From NCBI GenBank assembly GCA_905234715.1, contig CAJOJI010000009.1:1-39350 (forward strand): DNA of 39,350 bases. The letters run 5' to 3'. The position numbers were made by a program, and so were the translations under genes. A model generated the notes under the pieces. The model was not told the origin of the DNA and made no database searches. It saw nothing but the letters and a program-made list of their open reading frames with translations. The DNA comes from an uncultured Saccharofermentans sp. (GTDB lineage Bacteria > Bacillota > Clostridia > Saccharofermentanales > Saccharofermentanaceae). Shown here piece by piece: positions 8,023 through 15,845 of this stretch; within the stretch, counting starts at the first letter, position 1; the number at the start of each line of letters is the position of its first letter.

Positions 8023-8031
8023 ATTATAACA
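8023..8031 (-). promoter_or_regulatory. Extended -10 promoter very close to the LCP start codon
   Basis: On the minus strand TGTTATAAT, a perfect extended -10, with no convincing -35. It lies only seven bases before the ATG at 8015, so transcription would begin about at the start codon, giving a leaderless mRNA or pointing to another promoter upstream. Confidence 0.45.
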
Positions 8032-8037
8032 TAGGCT

Positions 8038-8052
8038 CTATGGACACCATAG
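8038..8052. promoter_or_regulatory. Perfect 15-base palindrome, possible operator
   Basis: CTATGG-ACA-CCATAG, two perfect 6-base arms about 9 bases upstream of the LCP -10 box, where a -35 element would lie. It abuts the terminator hairpin of the upstream SPFH gene. Position suggests a regulator site; no binding protein can be named. Confidence 0.4.
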
Positions 8053-8092
8053 AATAACGGCGGAAGGATTTAACTCTCTCCGCCGTTATTCT
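8051..8092 (-). terminator. Intrinsic terminator after the SPFH gene
   Basis: A perfect 14-bp stem (AGAATAACGGCGGA / TCCGCCGTTATTCT) with a 14-base loop, 22 bases beyond the SPFH stop codon on the minus strand. Confidence 0.8.
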
Positions 8093-8113
8093 TTTATCAG
8101 TTAATGCCGTTTG

Positions 8114-9385
8114 TTACTGAACAGGTCTTGCCATTCCGCAGTCAGGGCAGAATCTTGAAGTGATTCCTGTCTTACCGCAGGAAGGACAATTCCATGCGCC
8201 TTCTGCAGCAGGTGCGCCTGTGTTGCCGGCAACAACATTGCCGAAGCCTTCGCCGACCTTCTGGGATTCACCCATGATGGGAGCCATGGCATCCTTTGTC
8301 ATGTTGATAACGCCGCCCATTGCACCGAGTGTAACGCCGAGAGAAGCAACATCACCGATACCGCCTGCAGCTCCGCCGCCGTTGCCGCCGCCTGTGATGC
8401 CGTTCTGCATAGCTTCGAGGCCGACCTGACGTGCTGTCTCGTCTCTGTAGGTGTAGCCCTTCATCTGCATCTCAGCAGCCTCTGCCTCAGCCTTCATCTT
8501 GTAAGCTTCAGCTTCTGCCTGAGCCTTGATGCGGATAGCGTCAGCATCTCCCTGAGCGTTAACTGCCTTGAGCTGTGCTTCAGTCTGAGCTTCAACGATC
8601 CTTCTCTGCTGTGCTGCTTCAGCCTCAGCCTTTCTTACTTCCTCTTCTCTTACCTTAAGAGTCTTGTCAGCAAACTGCTGCTTGAGCTTTACGAAGTTCG
8701 GATCGTCATCGGGAGTAACGATGGATGTTACATAGAACTCGGGCATTGTGAGGCCGTATTCATCAAGTGTCTCGTTGATGTCGATCATGAGCTTGGAGGA
8801 GATAACATCGAGATATGCGTCGATCTCAAGAATGTTGAGGTTCTCTTCCTTGATGATGCGTGCGAGATTTGCCTTGACCTTGTTGATGATCAGGGCCTTG
8901 AACATGCCTGTGCCGTAGGACTTGCCTTCGCCTGAGATGTCGCTCTGGAGAAGTCCGTCAGTTGTTCCGACGAGCTTTAAGATAAGCTTTTTCGCATCGG
9001 TAACTCTCATGTTGTAATTGCCGGAAGCACCGATCTCAACATGAAGGCCTGAAGCGGGATCGAAAAGTCTTACCTTGCTGTCCGTGCCCCATCTGATACC
9101 CATCTGGGTAACCATGTTGATGAAGTAGACTTCGCAGTGGAAAACATTGACTCCGCCTGTGCCGAGCTTCATGTAGTCACGTACCTTCGGAATGTTGTTG
9201 GTAACGAGAGTATGTCTGCCTGCAGTGAACTGATCGAAGATCATGCCGTCACGGAAGAAAAGTGCTTCCTGAGACTCGTGTACGATCAGCTGTGAGCCGA
9301 TGGTAAAGTCTTCTTTTTCGTGCTTGTGGGCAAGAACTTCATTACTGCCTTCGTACTTGATTACGCTAATAGCTTCAACTGCCAT
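8114..9385 (-). CDS. SPFH-domain protein with C-terminal zinc ribbon (YdjI-like)
   Basis: A 423-residue relative of the Bacillus YdjI / 'virion core protein' family. Residues about 20-235 form an SPFH (band 7) domain; 236-315 is a long alanine/glutamate-rich coiled coil (KAEAEAAQQRRIVEAQTEAQ and onward), typical of flotillin-like proteins that oligomerise. A glycine-rich hinge (GGGNGGGAAGG) follows near 335, and the end is a zinc ribbon with CPSCG and CPDCG. No membrane segment or signal is seen, so it probably sits on the inner membrane face. AGGGAG precedes the ATG. The next gene upstream on the same strand also begins with a zinc ribbon. In Bacillus related proteins act with membrane-stress PspA; that link is only an analogy here. 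Confidence 0.88.
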   Translation of the reverse strand: MAVEAISVIKYEGSNEVLAHKHEKEDFTIGSQLIVHESQEALFFRDGMIFDQFTAGRHTLVTNNIPKVRDYMKLGTGGVNVFHCEVYFINMVTQMGIRWGTDSKVRLFDPASGLHVEIGASGNYNMRVTDAKKLILKLVGTTDGLLQSDISGEGKSYGTGMFKALIINKVKANLARIIKEENLNILEIDAYLDVISSKLMIDINETLDEYGLTMPEFYVTSIVTPDDDPNFVKLKQQFADKTLKVREEEVRKAEAEAAQQRRIVEAQTEAQLKAVNAQGDADAIRIKAQAEAEAYKMKAEAEAAEMQMKGYTYRDETARQVGLEAMQNGITGGGNGGGAAGGIGDVASLGVTLGAMGGVINMTKDAMAPIMGESQKVGEGFGNVVAGNTGAPAAEGAWNCPSCGKTGITSRFCPDCGMARPVQ

Positions 9386-9402
9386 TTCTTTAATCTCCCT
9401 TT

Positions 9403-9966
9403 CTATTTATTTTTCTTCGTTATTTGTTCAGTAAATGACGCAAACAGGATAAACAACACTATGGGGCCTGCTATCGCGATTATCACCGAGAGAACGGTCG
9501 GCAGATGAAGTGCATATGCCAGTATCGAATAGATAATGAGCGGTGTCGCCGCAAGGAACGATACGACCTTAAGAATGATCGATACCACTCCTCCCCTGTA
9601 AAATACATATCCAAGTCCGGCTGAGCCCAAAAGGAAGAGGATGATGCAAACAGCCCAGGGACATCCGAACGCTTCTCTAAATAACAATCCGACTGCCGCG
9701 GGAATTATGAGGCTGAATACTACAGCCCATGGGATCTGCTTCTTTCTTTCCTTTTCGATCTCTTCCTTGCAGATCTCGATCATGGCATCGGAATCTCTGT
9801 AGCCTTTACACTTGGAGAGCTCGTTAACCGCGCTGCTGTAGGACTTCTTCTCATAGAAATTCTTTCCCTTTGCGTAGATGGAAAGAAGCTCTGCATTCTT
9901 CTGTCCTTCTTCACAGATCCTGATGAGGTCTGCAGAAACTGCGTCGTTGAACTTTCCGCAGTCCAT
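9403..9966 (-). CDS. Helical-repeat protein with C-terminal membrane segments (perhaps the 3' part of one gene)
   Basis: A 187-residue reading. The first 70 residues are soluble helices (SADLIRICEEGQKNAELLSI, YEKKSYSSAVNELSKCKGYR), which look like a TPR-type pair. Three or four membrane helices follow (about 79-97, 101-123, 128-150, 154-177), and it ends in lysines. Its ATG overlaps the preceding stop as TAATG, which allows translational coupling. However, the reading frame extends sensibly upstream of that ATG (KTAI), and one extra T in the T4 run near 9980 would fuse it to the zinc-ribbon ORF before it. I think one frameshifted gene is the likelier explanation. Function not recognised. Confidence 0.65.
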   Translation of the reverse strand: MDCGKFNDAVSADLIRICEEGQKNAELLSIYAKGKNFYEKKSYSSAVNELSKCKGYRDSDAMIEICKEEIEKERKKQIPWAVVFSLIIPAAVGLLFREAFGCPWAVCIILFLLGSAGLGYVFYRGGVVSIILKVVSFLAATPLIIYSILAYALHLPTVLSVIIAIAGPIVLFILFASFTEQITKKNK

Positions 9967-10205
9967 TATGGCCGTCTTGAAAAGATGCCTGATGCGGCTT
10001 TGGAGTCGCTCTCAACGATGTCATTGGCCTTGTTGATGTTTGCGATGATGCGTGAATACTTGCCGTAATCGGGAATGACGTCTGCTATGTTCCATCTGTT
10101 TCCGCAGTTGGCACACTGAGACAGACCGGCAAGATAGTTATTAACTATATCTCCGCCGCAAACACTGCATTTTAAAGAAACCGGTGTAGCTTTTACATCT
10201 GACAT
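9966..10205 (-). CDS. Zinc-ribbon N-terminal ORF, probably joined to the next gene
   Basis: Starts at the ATG at 10205 with AGGGA upstream; an in-frame ATG at 10238 lacks a site. The protein begins with a zinc ribbon, LKCSVCGG and QCANCGNRW, then a helical stretch (YSRIIANINKANDIVES). It ends abruptly after SGIFSRRP. In the next frame the sequence runs straight on as KTAIMDCGKF into the downstream ORF, so the stop is probably due to a single-base change near 9980-9983. If joined, the product is a zinc ribbon, helical repeats and a membrane tail of about 265 residues. Confidence 0.6.
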   Translation of the reverse strand: MSDVKATPVSLKCSVCGGDIVNNYLAGLSQCANCGNRWNIADVIPDYGKYSRIIANINKANDIVESDSKAASGIFSRRP

Positions 10206-10298
10206 TTCTCTATCCCTACCCTTATTCAACGTGCGCATTAGTTTACGCCCGAAAAATATTATATCAAATATTTTTTCTGTCTGCGATATACATGGAAA

Positions 10299-10327
10299 AC
10301 GGCGGAAAGCCGTAAGCCTTCCGCCGT
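10299..10327 (-). terminator. Intrinsic terminator after the zinc-ribbon membrane gene
   Basis: Nine-base stem ACGGCGGAA / TTCCGCCGT with an 11-base loop, followed on the minus strand by TTTTCC. It lies about 33 bases beyond the stop codon of the gene at 10360-11235. Confidence 0.7.
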
Positions 10328-10359
10328 CTTGTTGTTGTTTTTAAATCCGCTTTAAAGGA

Positions 10360-11235
10360 TCAGAAGTAGTTTGCGATGAAGCCTGTAACTGCAACGCAGA
10401 TTACAAGTACGAAGCCCTTCTTGTTTCCTGTAAGCTTTGTCTCTGCGCCCATACCTTCGAAGAGCATGAGGAGATAGTAAGCATAAGCTGCGATCGTGAA
10501 GATTGAGCCGAATCTTACGTAAGGGATGAGTCCTACGAATGATCCGAGGAAATCGGAAACGATGAATGCAGGAGCTGTAGCCATTGCAGAGATTGCGAGG
10601 AGTCTCGGGAAGGACCACTTTTCCTTGAGGATGAGGCCTGCGAGCATGAATACGCCTGCGCATCCGAATACACGTACTGCATAGTAGATGAACGGGAAGA
10701 AGAAATCCTTAATGATCTCAACTGCGAGATTGTCGAACCAATACTTTCCGTACTGTGCATAGTGAATAAGGTCGATGCACATGGAGGAGAGGAATCCAAC
10801 CATCCAGCAGATAACAACTACGATGCCTGCGATGAAAAGAGCATTGCCGATCTTGTCATACTGGGGAGCAATATCCTTGGGTCCTGTAACAGGATGGATA
10901 GCAGCATGAATAAGGTTCTTGAAATGCTGACCGAAGGGGAGCATTGAAGAAGGCTGCTTGGGCTGTGCCTGAGCCTGAGGCTGGGGCTGTGCCTGGGGTG
11001 CAGGCTGCTGAACCGGCTGGGGCTGGGGCTGTGCTGCTGCAACGGGAGCTGCTGCTACAGGTGCTGCTGCGGGAGCCGGCTGAGGAGCGGGCTGGGGAGC
11101 AGGCTGAGCTACGGGAGCTGCTACGGGCTGAGGTGCAGGCTGTGCCTGAGCTGCGGGAGCACCGAAAGACATTCCGCATCCGCCGCAGAAAGCTACACCA
11201 TCGGGGTTTTCCTTACCGCAATTAGGACAAAACAT
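10360..11235 (-). CDS. Zinc-ribbon protein with Pro/Ala/Gln linker and Yip1-like membrane domain
   Basis: Starts at the ATG at 11235 (MFCPNCGKENPDG) behind AAAGGA. A zinc ribbon (CPNC and CGGC, residues 3-21) is followed by about 75 residues of low-complexity proline, alanine and glutamine, then roughly 180 residues with five membrane helices resembling the Yip1 domain. Yip1-like bacterial proteins are integral membrane proteins of unknown job. The ribbon is expected in the cytoplasm, joined to the membrane by the flexible linker. The repetitive linker DNA makes long spurious frames on the other strand. It is the third zinc-ribbon gene in a row, after the SPFH protein and the 9966 ORF. Confidence 0.8.
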   Translation of the reverse strand: MFCPNCGKENPDGVAFCGGCGMSFGAPAAQAQPAPQPVAAPVAQPAPQPAPQPAPAAAPVAAAPVAAAQPQPQPVQQPAPQAQPQPQAQAQPKQPSSMLPFGQHFKNLIHAAIHPVTGPKDIAPQYDKIGNALFIAGIVVVICWMVGFLSSMCIDLIHYAQYGKYWFDNLAVEIIKDFFFPFIYYAVRVFGCAGVFMLAGLILKEKWSFPRLLAISAMATAPAFIVSDFLGSFVGLIPYVRFGSIFTIAAYAYYLLMLFEGMGAETKLTGNKKGFVLVICVAVTGFIANYF

Positions 11236-11355
11236 ATAAGTATCCTTTCCTCGGGTATGAAGACCCGATAAACATGATACTTCCATAATAACACACAGTT
11301 TTCTTAATTATGCAATGGAATTTACGGGTTTCCCCCGATTTTTAGGCGCTGCCCG

Positions 11356-12351
11356 TCAGACTGCGTCAACGAGTTTCAGGATGACTGCTGCCGGCTGGAT
11401 GTCGGAGAAGACGATCAGGTATGTCTTGCCGTTCTTTACGAAGACAGCGGCATTAACATCTGAAGATGTCTCATCGGCTGCAAGCTCGGTAACATTTCCG
11501 AATGTTACACGGTAAAGCTTAGCCGGAACTCCGAAAGGAGATGTGCCGTCTAGACCTGCTGCAGGAGTCTGGTGGAAGACCTGCTTGATCAAGTCGTCTG
11601 TTCCTTCGGGAGCAGAGCATATGATAACCTTTTCGCCGTTTACACCGAAGAATACTTCTTCAGTAATCGTATCGGAGAACACGCCTGAACCTGATCCCTT
11701 GAGATCGAAAGGAAGTGCTCTTGAGATCCTGTCGAGACGTGCGTCACCCATGACTTCACTCGCGTCAGTATCATCACCTTCCACAGCGTCTTCTGTCGAA
11801 CGGGATGTAATATCAATTTCAACAGTCTTCGTATTTATATCACGATCATCGTCGATCGTAGCAGCGTAGTTTGAAGAACCGCTAAGGAAGCCGTCTGTTG
11901 CAGGTTCTGTATCCTCAGCTTCAACACCGCCGTTGTTTAAGCTTGCAACTGTTTCCTCATAGTTCTCGTTGGCTATTGTGTCCAGAGCAACTGAATCAAC
12001 GTGTGCGTTGTGCTGCTGTATATCAGTTGATGCCGCTTCAGCGCTGTTAAGATACTTCATTACAAACAGTACGCCAGCGATTATGAGCACGCCTGCTGCG
12101 ATGGAAGAGATAATGGCAATTGGCGCCTTCTTTGCTTTCTTCCTTGTTTCAACGGGCTTAACTTCGGCTTTTCTTACGCCGTTCTTATTACCGGATTCGT
12201 GTACCGGCTTTTTATCTTTGGGTATTTCCGTAACTTTGGCACTGTCAGCCTGCTCCTTGATGGCGGCGGACACGGCACCCATGATCCTGCTCTTCATCTC
12301 AGGATCTACAGTTACGTTACTCATGATTTCGTTATACTTATTCAAAATCAT
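11356..12351 (-). CDS. Probable membrane anti-sigma factor
   Basis: A 331-residue single-pass protein directly after an ECF sigma gene, overlapping it by 14 bases. The N-terminal 75 residues are cytoplasmic and basic near the membrane (KPVETRKKAKKAP); a membrane helix spans about 77-99; an acidic linker and an extracellular domain of some 150 residues follow. The cytoplasmic part (MILNKYNEIMSNVTVDPEMKSRIM) has the length expected of a sigma-binding segment but no zinc HXXXCXXC motif, so it is not a classic ZAS anti-sigma. Role assigned mainly from the gene pair. The signal sensed is unknown. Confidence 0.7.
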   Translation of the reverse strand: MILNKYNEIMSNVTVDPEMKSRIMGAVSAAIKEQADSAKVTEIPKDKKPVHESGNKNGVRKAEVKPVETRKKAKKAPIAIISSIAAGVLIIAGVLFVMKYLNSAEAASTDIQQHNAHVDSVALDTIANENYEETVASLNNGGVEAEDTEPATDGFLSGSSNYAATIDDDRDINTKTVEIDITSRSTEDAVEGDDTDASEVMGDARLDRISRALPFDLKGSGSGVFSDTITEEVFFGVNGEKVIICSAPEGTDDLIKQVFHQTPAAGLDGTSPFGVPAKLYRVTFGNVTELAADETSSDVNAAVFVKNGKTYLIVFSDIQPAAVILKLVDAV

Positions 12352-13009
12352 CCGCCTCCTTCAGCAATTCTCTCAGTTTGTCGCGGGCACGCTTCAGATC
12401 TGAACGTACCGTTGCTTCGCGTCGACCCGTGATACGGGCGATCTCAGCAGTCTGATAACCTTCCTGATAGAAAAGGTGGATTGCTTCACGCTGGTGGACC
12501 GGCAGACATCTTACAGCATCCCAGATGGCTTTGTACTCATCGCCGCTGTCAAGATCTTCCTGCACTTCGCCTGCTATCTCTTCATTAAGCTCCATCGTGT
12601 CGCGGACTTTGTTGTAATCAATGCGGTTTTTCGCAAGATTAGAAGCAACTCTCATAAGCCAGGCTTTACGATGTGTTTCGCTCTCGAAGTTGGGCCTTAC
12701 GGTGACGAACTTGATCATCGTCTCCTGCAGGATGTCTTCTGCGTCCTCCTTGTTGTGAAGGTAAGAGAGTGCAAGACGCAGGATGGCATTGCCATGAACG
12801 TCGAGGATCTCTCCCGCTTCCTTTTCTATCTGCTCGTCGGACTTACGGGACGGACCTGTTACGGGTACGTCATCCTCAGACTCATATGCCTGGTCTCTTG
12901 TCAGGGCGGCTTTTTCGGACGGGCGTCCGTCAGCAGTCTTGACGTTGACAGCCAGAAGCATGGCGAGCTTTCTTAAAAGCGGCAGATTGGCTTCGTAAGT
13001 TAATTCCAT
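12338..13009 (-). CDS. ECF-type RNA polymerase sigma factor with N-terminal extension
   Basis: Directs RNA polymerase to a small regulon. Region 2 lies at about residues 66-130 (LALSYLHNKEDAEDILQETM) and region 4 at about 160-215 (LPVHQREAIHLFYQEGY, then the helix-turn-helix with TGRREATVRSDLKRAR). Before region 2 are about 65 extra residues with no match I recognise, including an acidic stretch. The extension is real if the ATG at 13009 is used; AAGGAAA precedes it. Overlap with the next gene indicates coupling to its anti-sigma partner. Confidence 0.9.
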   Translation of the reverse strand: MELTYEANLPLLRKLAMLLAVNVKTADGRPSEKAALTRDQAYESEDDVPVTGPSRKSDEQIEKEAGEILDVHGNAILRLALSYLHNKEDAEDILQETMIKFVTVRPNFESETHRKAWLMRVASNLAKNRIDYNKVRDTMELNEEIAGEVQEDLDSGDEYKAIWDAVRCLPVHQREAIHLFYQEGYQTAEIARITGRREATVRSDLKRARDKLRELLKEADDFE

Positions 13010-13081
13010 CGGTTTCCTTAGCTTGATTTCTCACCGCTTTCAACCTATATACAGATGAGGCGGCGGATTTGTTGCACTCAA

Positions 13082-13110
13082 ATTATACCCATGCTAACAA
13101 ATCAAAGCAA
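13082..13110 (-). promoter_or_regulatory. Promoter of the sigma/anti-sigma operon
   Basis: On the minus strand TTGCTT, 17 bases, TATAAT, ending about 70 bases before the sigma gene. The -10 is perfect and the spacing ideal for the housekeeping sigma factor. No ECF-type motif is obvious, so autoregulation is not shown. Confidence 0.6.
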
Positions 13111-13164
13111 ATTGTCAGTTATATATATTAAAATAGTGGGGAAATAACTGTGGGGTTGTGTAAT

Positions 13165-13854
13165 ATGGATACTCGTTTCGAGAGAGAAGAACTTTTGATA
13201 GGGCAGGAAGACCTGTCCCGTCTTAAGGACTCGAAAATCCTTCTTTTCGGTGTCGGCGGCGTCGGCGGATATACAGCCGAGTGCCTTGCAAGAGCCGGAA
13301 TAGGCCACCTCACCATCGTTGATGCCGACAAGGTGGACATAACAAACATCAACCGCCAGATCCTTGCACTTGATTCCACGATAGGCAGATACAAGGTCGA
13401 CGTCTGCAAAGAACGCATCCTTGATATCAACCCTCAGGCAGAAGTAATAACGAAGAATCTTTTTTATCTTCCTGAGACAAGCGGCGAATTCGATTTTGGT
13501 GAATACGATTACATTGCCGACTGCATCGACACGGTCGCAGCCAAGATCGACATCATCTGCAGAGCTAAGGAAGCAGGCACTCCGGTCATCAGCGCAATGG
13601 GCGCGGCAGGAAAGCTCGACCCCAATAAGTTCACTGTGACGGATATCTCCAAGACATCCTACTGCCCCCTCGCAAAGGTCATGAGAAGAGAATTAAGACA
13701 GCGCGGCATCAATCACCTTAAGGTTGTATATTCGCCGGAAAGCCCCATCCCTCCGAAAGAAGGACGCCGTCCGGGTACGATATCCTTCGTGCCGGCCGCC
13801 TGCGGAATCACTCTTGCCGGAGCCGTGATAAGTGACCTTTTGGACAAGAATTGA
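13165..13854 (+). CDS. tcdA: E1-like tRNA threonylcarbamoyladenosine dehydratase (TcdA/CsdL)
   Basis: TcdA adenylates t6A at tRNA position 37 and closes it to the cyclic form. The 229-residue protein has the ThiF/E1 nucleotide-binding fold: LLFGVGGVGGYTAE at about 27-40, the DADKVDITNINRQ segment with the E1 arginine, and the conserved DCIDTVAAK. The KEGRRPGTISFVPAACG C-terminal signature matches the TcdA branch rather than ThiF or MoeB, and there is no CXXC pair. The start is taken at the ATG at 13165; a GTG five codons earlier is possible. It diverges from the sigma operon. Confidence 0.88.
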   Translation: MDTRFEREELLIGQEDLSRLKDSKILLFGVGGVGGYTAECLARAGIGHLTIVDADKVDITNINRQILALDSTIGRYKVDVCKERILDINPQAEVITKNLFYLPETSGEFDFGEYDYIADCIDTVAAKIDIICRAKEAGTPVISAMGAAGKLDPNKFTVTDISKTSYCPLAKVMRRELRQRGINHLKVVYSPESPIPPKEGRRPGTISFVPAACGITLAGAVISDLLDKN

Positions 13855-13944
13855 CACATTGAGTTCTAAATAACGCAAGAAATTAAAACTAAATTAATAT
13901 GCGTGTAACACAAAACACACCTAAAACATAAGATAATAGGGCGT

Positions 13945-15774
13945 ATGAGACAGAACAACAGCAGATTATTCATAAAGAACGACGCGGCTTATGTGGCCGT
14001 TGTTTTTGTGAGCGTTGTTCTCTTCATCGCTTTCCTTGCGATCCAAATATTTACCGAAATCACAATGACCAGGATCTTCGTAGGCATCGGTCTTATGTTC
14101 CTGGCTTTCCTCATGAACGTTTTCGAAGGCAAGTTCGGATTCTATATCTCCTTCGCATTAAACTTCGTCCAGTTCATGATCTACACTTACGAATACATCG
14201 TCATGAAGAGCGAGTCCGCTCCGGTACTCCTTGCCATGACGTTCGTCACGATGGTCATAGACATGCTCCTGCAGTACTGCATCATCAAGATAGCAAGCAG
14301 GATCCAGGGCATCGAGGCTGAAAAGAGGATCGAGCGCGGCAAGGCCATCCGCAAAGAGCTCGAGGAAGAAATGTTCTCCCGTTCCTCCCTCATCGTTAAC
14401 CACGACGTAATGAGCAGCCACCAGGTATTGAGCGAAGCCATCGGACGCAACCTCACAAATTCCATCGATCCGCTGACGACTCTCCCCGGCCGTGACATGA
14501 TCACAGAGCGTGCCGACAAGTTCATCAGAGAAGACATCGCAAACATGCAGGAGAGCGAGACACCCGATGAGGTATGCCGTCCTTTCACGGTAATCTATCT
14601 CGCACTCGATCATTTCGATAACATCACAAGAACCATAGGCCACAAATCGATGGACCTCTTCATCCAGAATATGGCACACCGTCTCCGTGAGGCGGCAGAT
14701 CCCACCGACATGGTCGCAAGGATCGACGATGCCGACTTCGTGATCCTCTTCAAGAGAGTTCTCTCCAAGGAATCCGAGACCAAGTATGCAGACAAGCTCG
14801 CAAAGGAAGCTTCAAGAGCATTTGCTGCAGGCATCGATTCCATGAACGCAAGCATCCGCTACGGCTTCGCGCACTATCCCTCCGACTCGCGCCATGCAGG
14901 CGAGATCATCGCAATTGCGGAAGAGCGCATGAGCAGGGCAGCTTCTGCAAAGGATGCACCTGTCGAAGAGACTTCAGAACTTCCCGGCGCAGAGGTATTC
15001 AAGGACAAGACAAAAGATGAGATCGTCGCTATTTTCGAGCGCGCAATATCAGACGGAAGCATCCACATGGCATACCAGCCCTGCTTCACTGCAGAGCGCA
15101 GACTCGTAGGCTTCGAAGCTTTCTTAAGATTCGAGAAAGACGGCCTCAACATCTCTCCCCAGGTATTCCTCGCAGCAGCAGAGAATGCCGGTTACATGAG
15201 AAGGATCGGCAGCTATTCAATGGAAAATTCATTGAGCGCGTTGACTGCCATCAACAGGATCGACCCCAAGCTTACGATGAACATCAACATTTCCAACTAT
15301 CAGCTCCGTGAGACCGACTTCATTCAGTCTTTCTCGAACATCGTATCTTCGACGGAGTGCAATGTTGATAACCTTATCCTCGACCTTCAGGAAGAGAGCC
15401 TTATCACGAGCCTTGCGGACATCCGCATGACAATAGAGGAGCTCGCCACGACAGGCGTTAAGATGGCGCTCGATAACTTCGGCAGAGGCTATTCTTCTTT
15501 CAATGCGATCCCTCTCCTCCCTGTCTCGATCTTAAAACTCGACGGCAACTTCACATCCGACCTCGCAACTGATGCGACAGTCAGGATCCTTACACGCTCC
15601 GCGATCTCGCTGATGCACGACATCGATATCTCAGTTACCGCAACGGGTGTAGGTCATGAAGACCAGTTCGACATTCTGGTCGGCAGCGGCTGCGACAAGT
15701 TCCAGGGTCTGTTCATGGGTCCTGCGATCCTCACTGATGATCTTGAGGCATTCGTCCTCAAGACCAACACGTAA
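13945..15774 (+). CDS. Membrane protein with degenerate GGDEF and EAL domains
   Basis: A 609-residue protein with four N-terminal membrane helices (about 14-110), a GGDEF domain (170-325) and an EAL domain (350-600). The GGDEF signature is replaced by DDADF (261-265), so diguanylate cyclase activity is unlikely. In the EAL domain the signature reads E391-A-F, the DDFG motif is D510-N511-F-G, and the position of the glutamate in AEGVE is T567 (TATGVG). Loss of two acidic metal ligands argues against phosphodiesterase activity. The protein is best read as a c-di-GMP-binding or regulatory scaffold; binding is not shown. A stand-alone gene between tcdA and an ABC exporter. Confidence 0.88.
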   Translation: MRQNNSRLFIKNDAAYVAVVFVSVVLFIAFLAIQIFTEITMTRIFVGIGLMFLAFLMNVFEGKFGFYISFALNFVQFMIYTYEYIVMKSESAPVLLAMTFVTMVIDMLLQYCIIKIASRIQGIEAEKRIERGKAIRKELEEEMFSRSSLIVNHDVMSSHQVLSEAIGRNLTNSIDPLTTLPGRDMITERADKFIREDIANMQESETPDEVCRPFTVIYLALDHFDNITRTIGHKSMDLFIQNMAHRLREAADPTDMVARIDDADFVILFKRVLSKESETKYADKLAKEASRAFAAGIDSMNASIRYGFAHYPSDSRHAGEIIAIAEERMSRAASAKDAPVEETSELPGAEVFKDKTKDEIVAIFERAISDGSIHMAYQPCFTAERRLVGFEAFLRFEKDGLNISPQVFLAAAENAGYMRRIGSYSMENSLSALTAINRIDPKLTMNINISNYQLRETDFIQSFSNIVSSTECNVDNLILDLQEESLITSLADIRMTIEELATTGVKMALDNFGRGYSSFNAIPLLPVSILKLDGNFTSDLATDATVRILTRSAISLMHDIDISVTATGVGHEDQFDILVGSGCDKFQGLFMGPAILTDDLEAFVLKTNT

Positions 15775-15805
15775 ATCCCTCTTCAAATAAGTAATACTTC
15801 TCTTA

Positions 15806-15814
15806 TGCTATAAT
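15806..15814 (+). promoter_or_regulatory. Extended -10 promoter of the ABC-2 exporter operon
   Basis: TGCTATAAT, a perfect extended -10, 32 bases before the ABC ATPase start. No good -35 is present, which is usual with extended -10 boxes. Confidence 0.6.
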
Positions 15815-15845
15815 CTCCCTATTGTTAAAGGAGTTAGAGAAAGCC

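Noticed and set aside
10818..11225. Long open frames opposite the zinc-ribbon/Yip1 gene
   Set aside because: They arise from the repetitive Pro/Ala/Gln codons; composition is unlike protein and no ribosome site is present.
13800..15152. Long minus-strand frames opposite the GGDEF-EAL gene
   Set aside because: Shadows of G+C-biased codons; no start signals and sequence is low-complexity methionine/serine.
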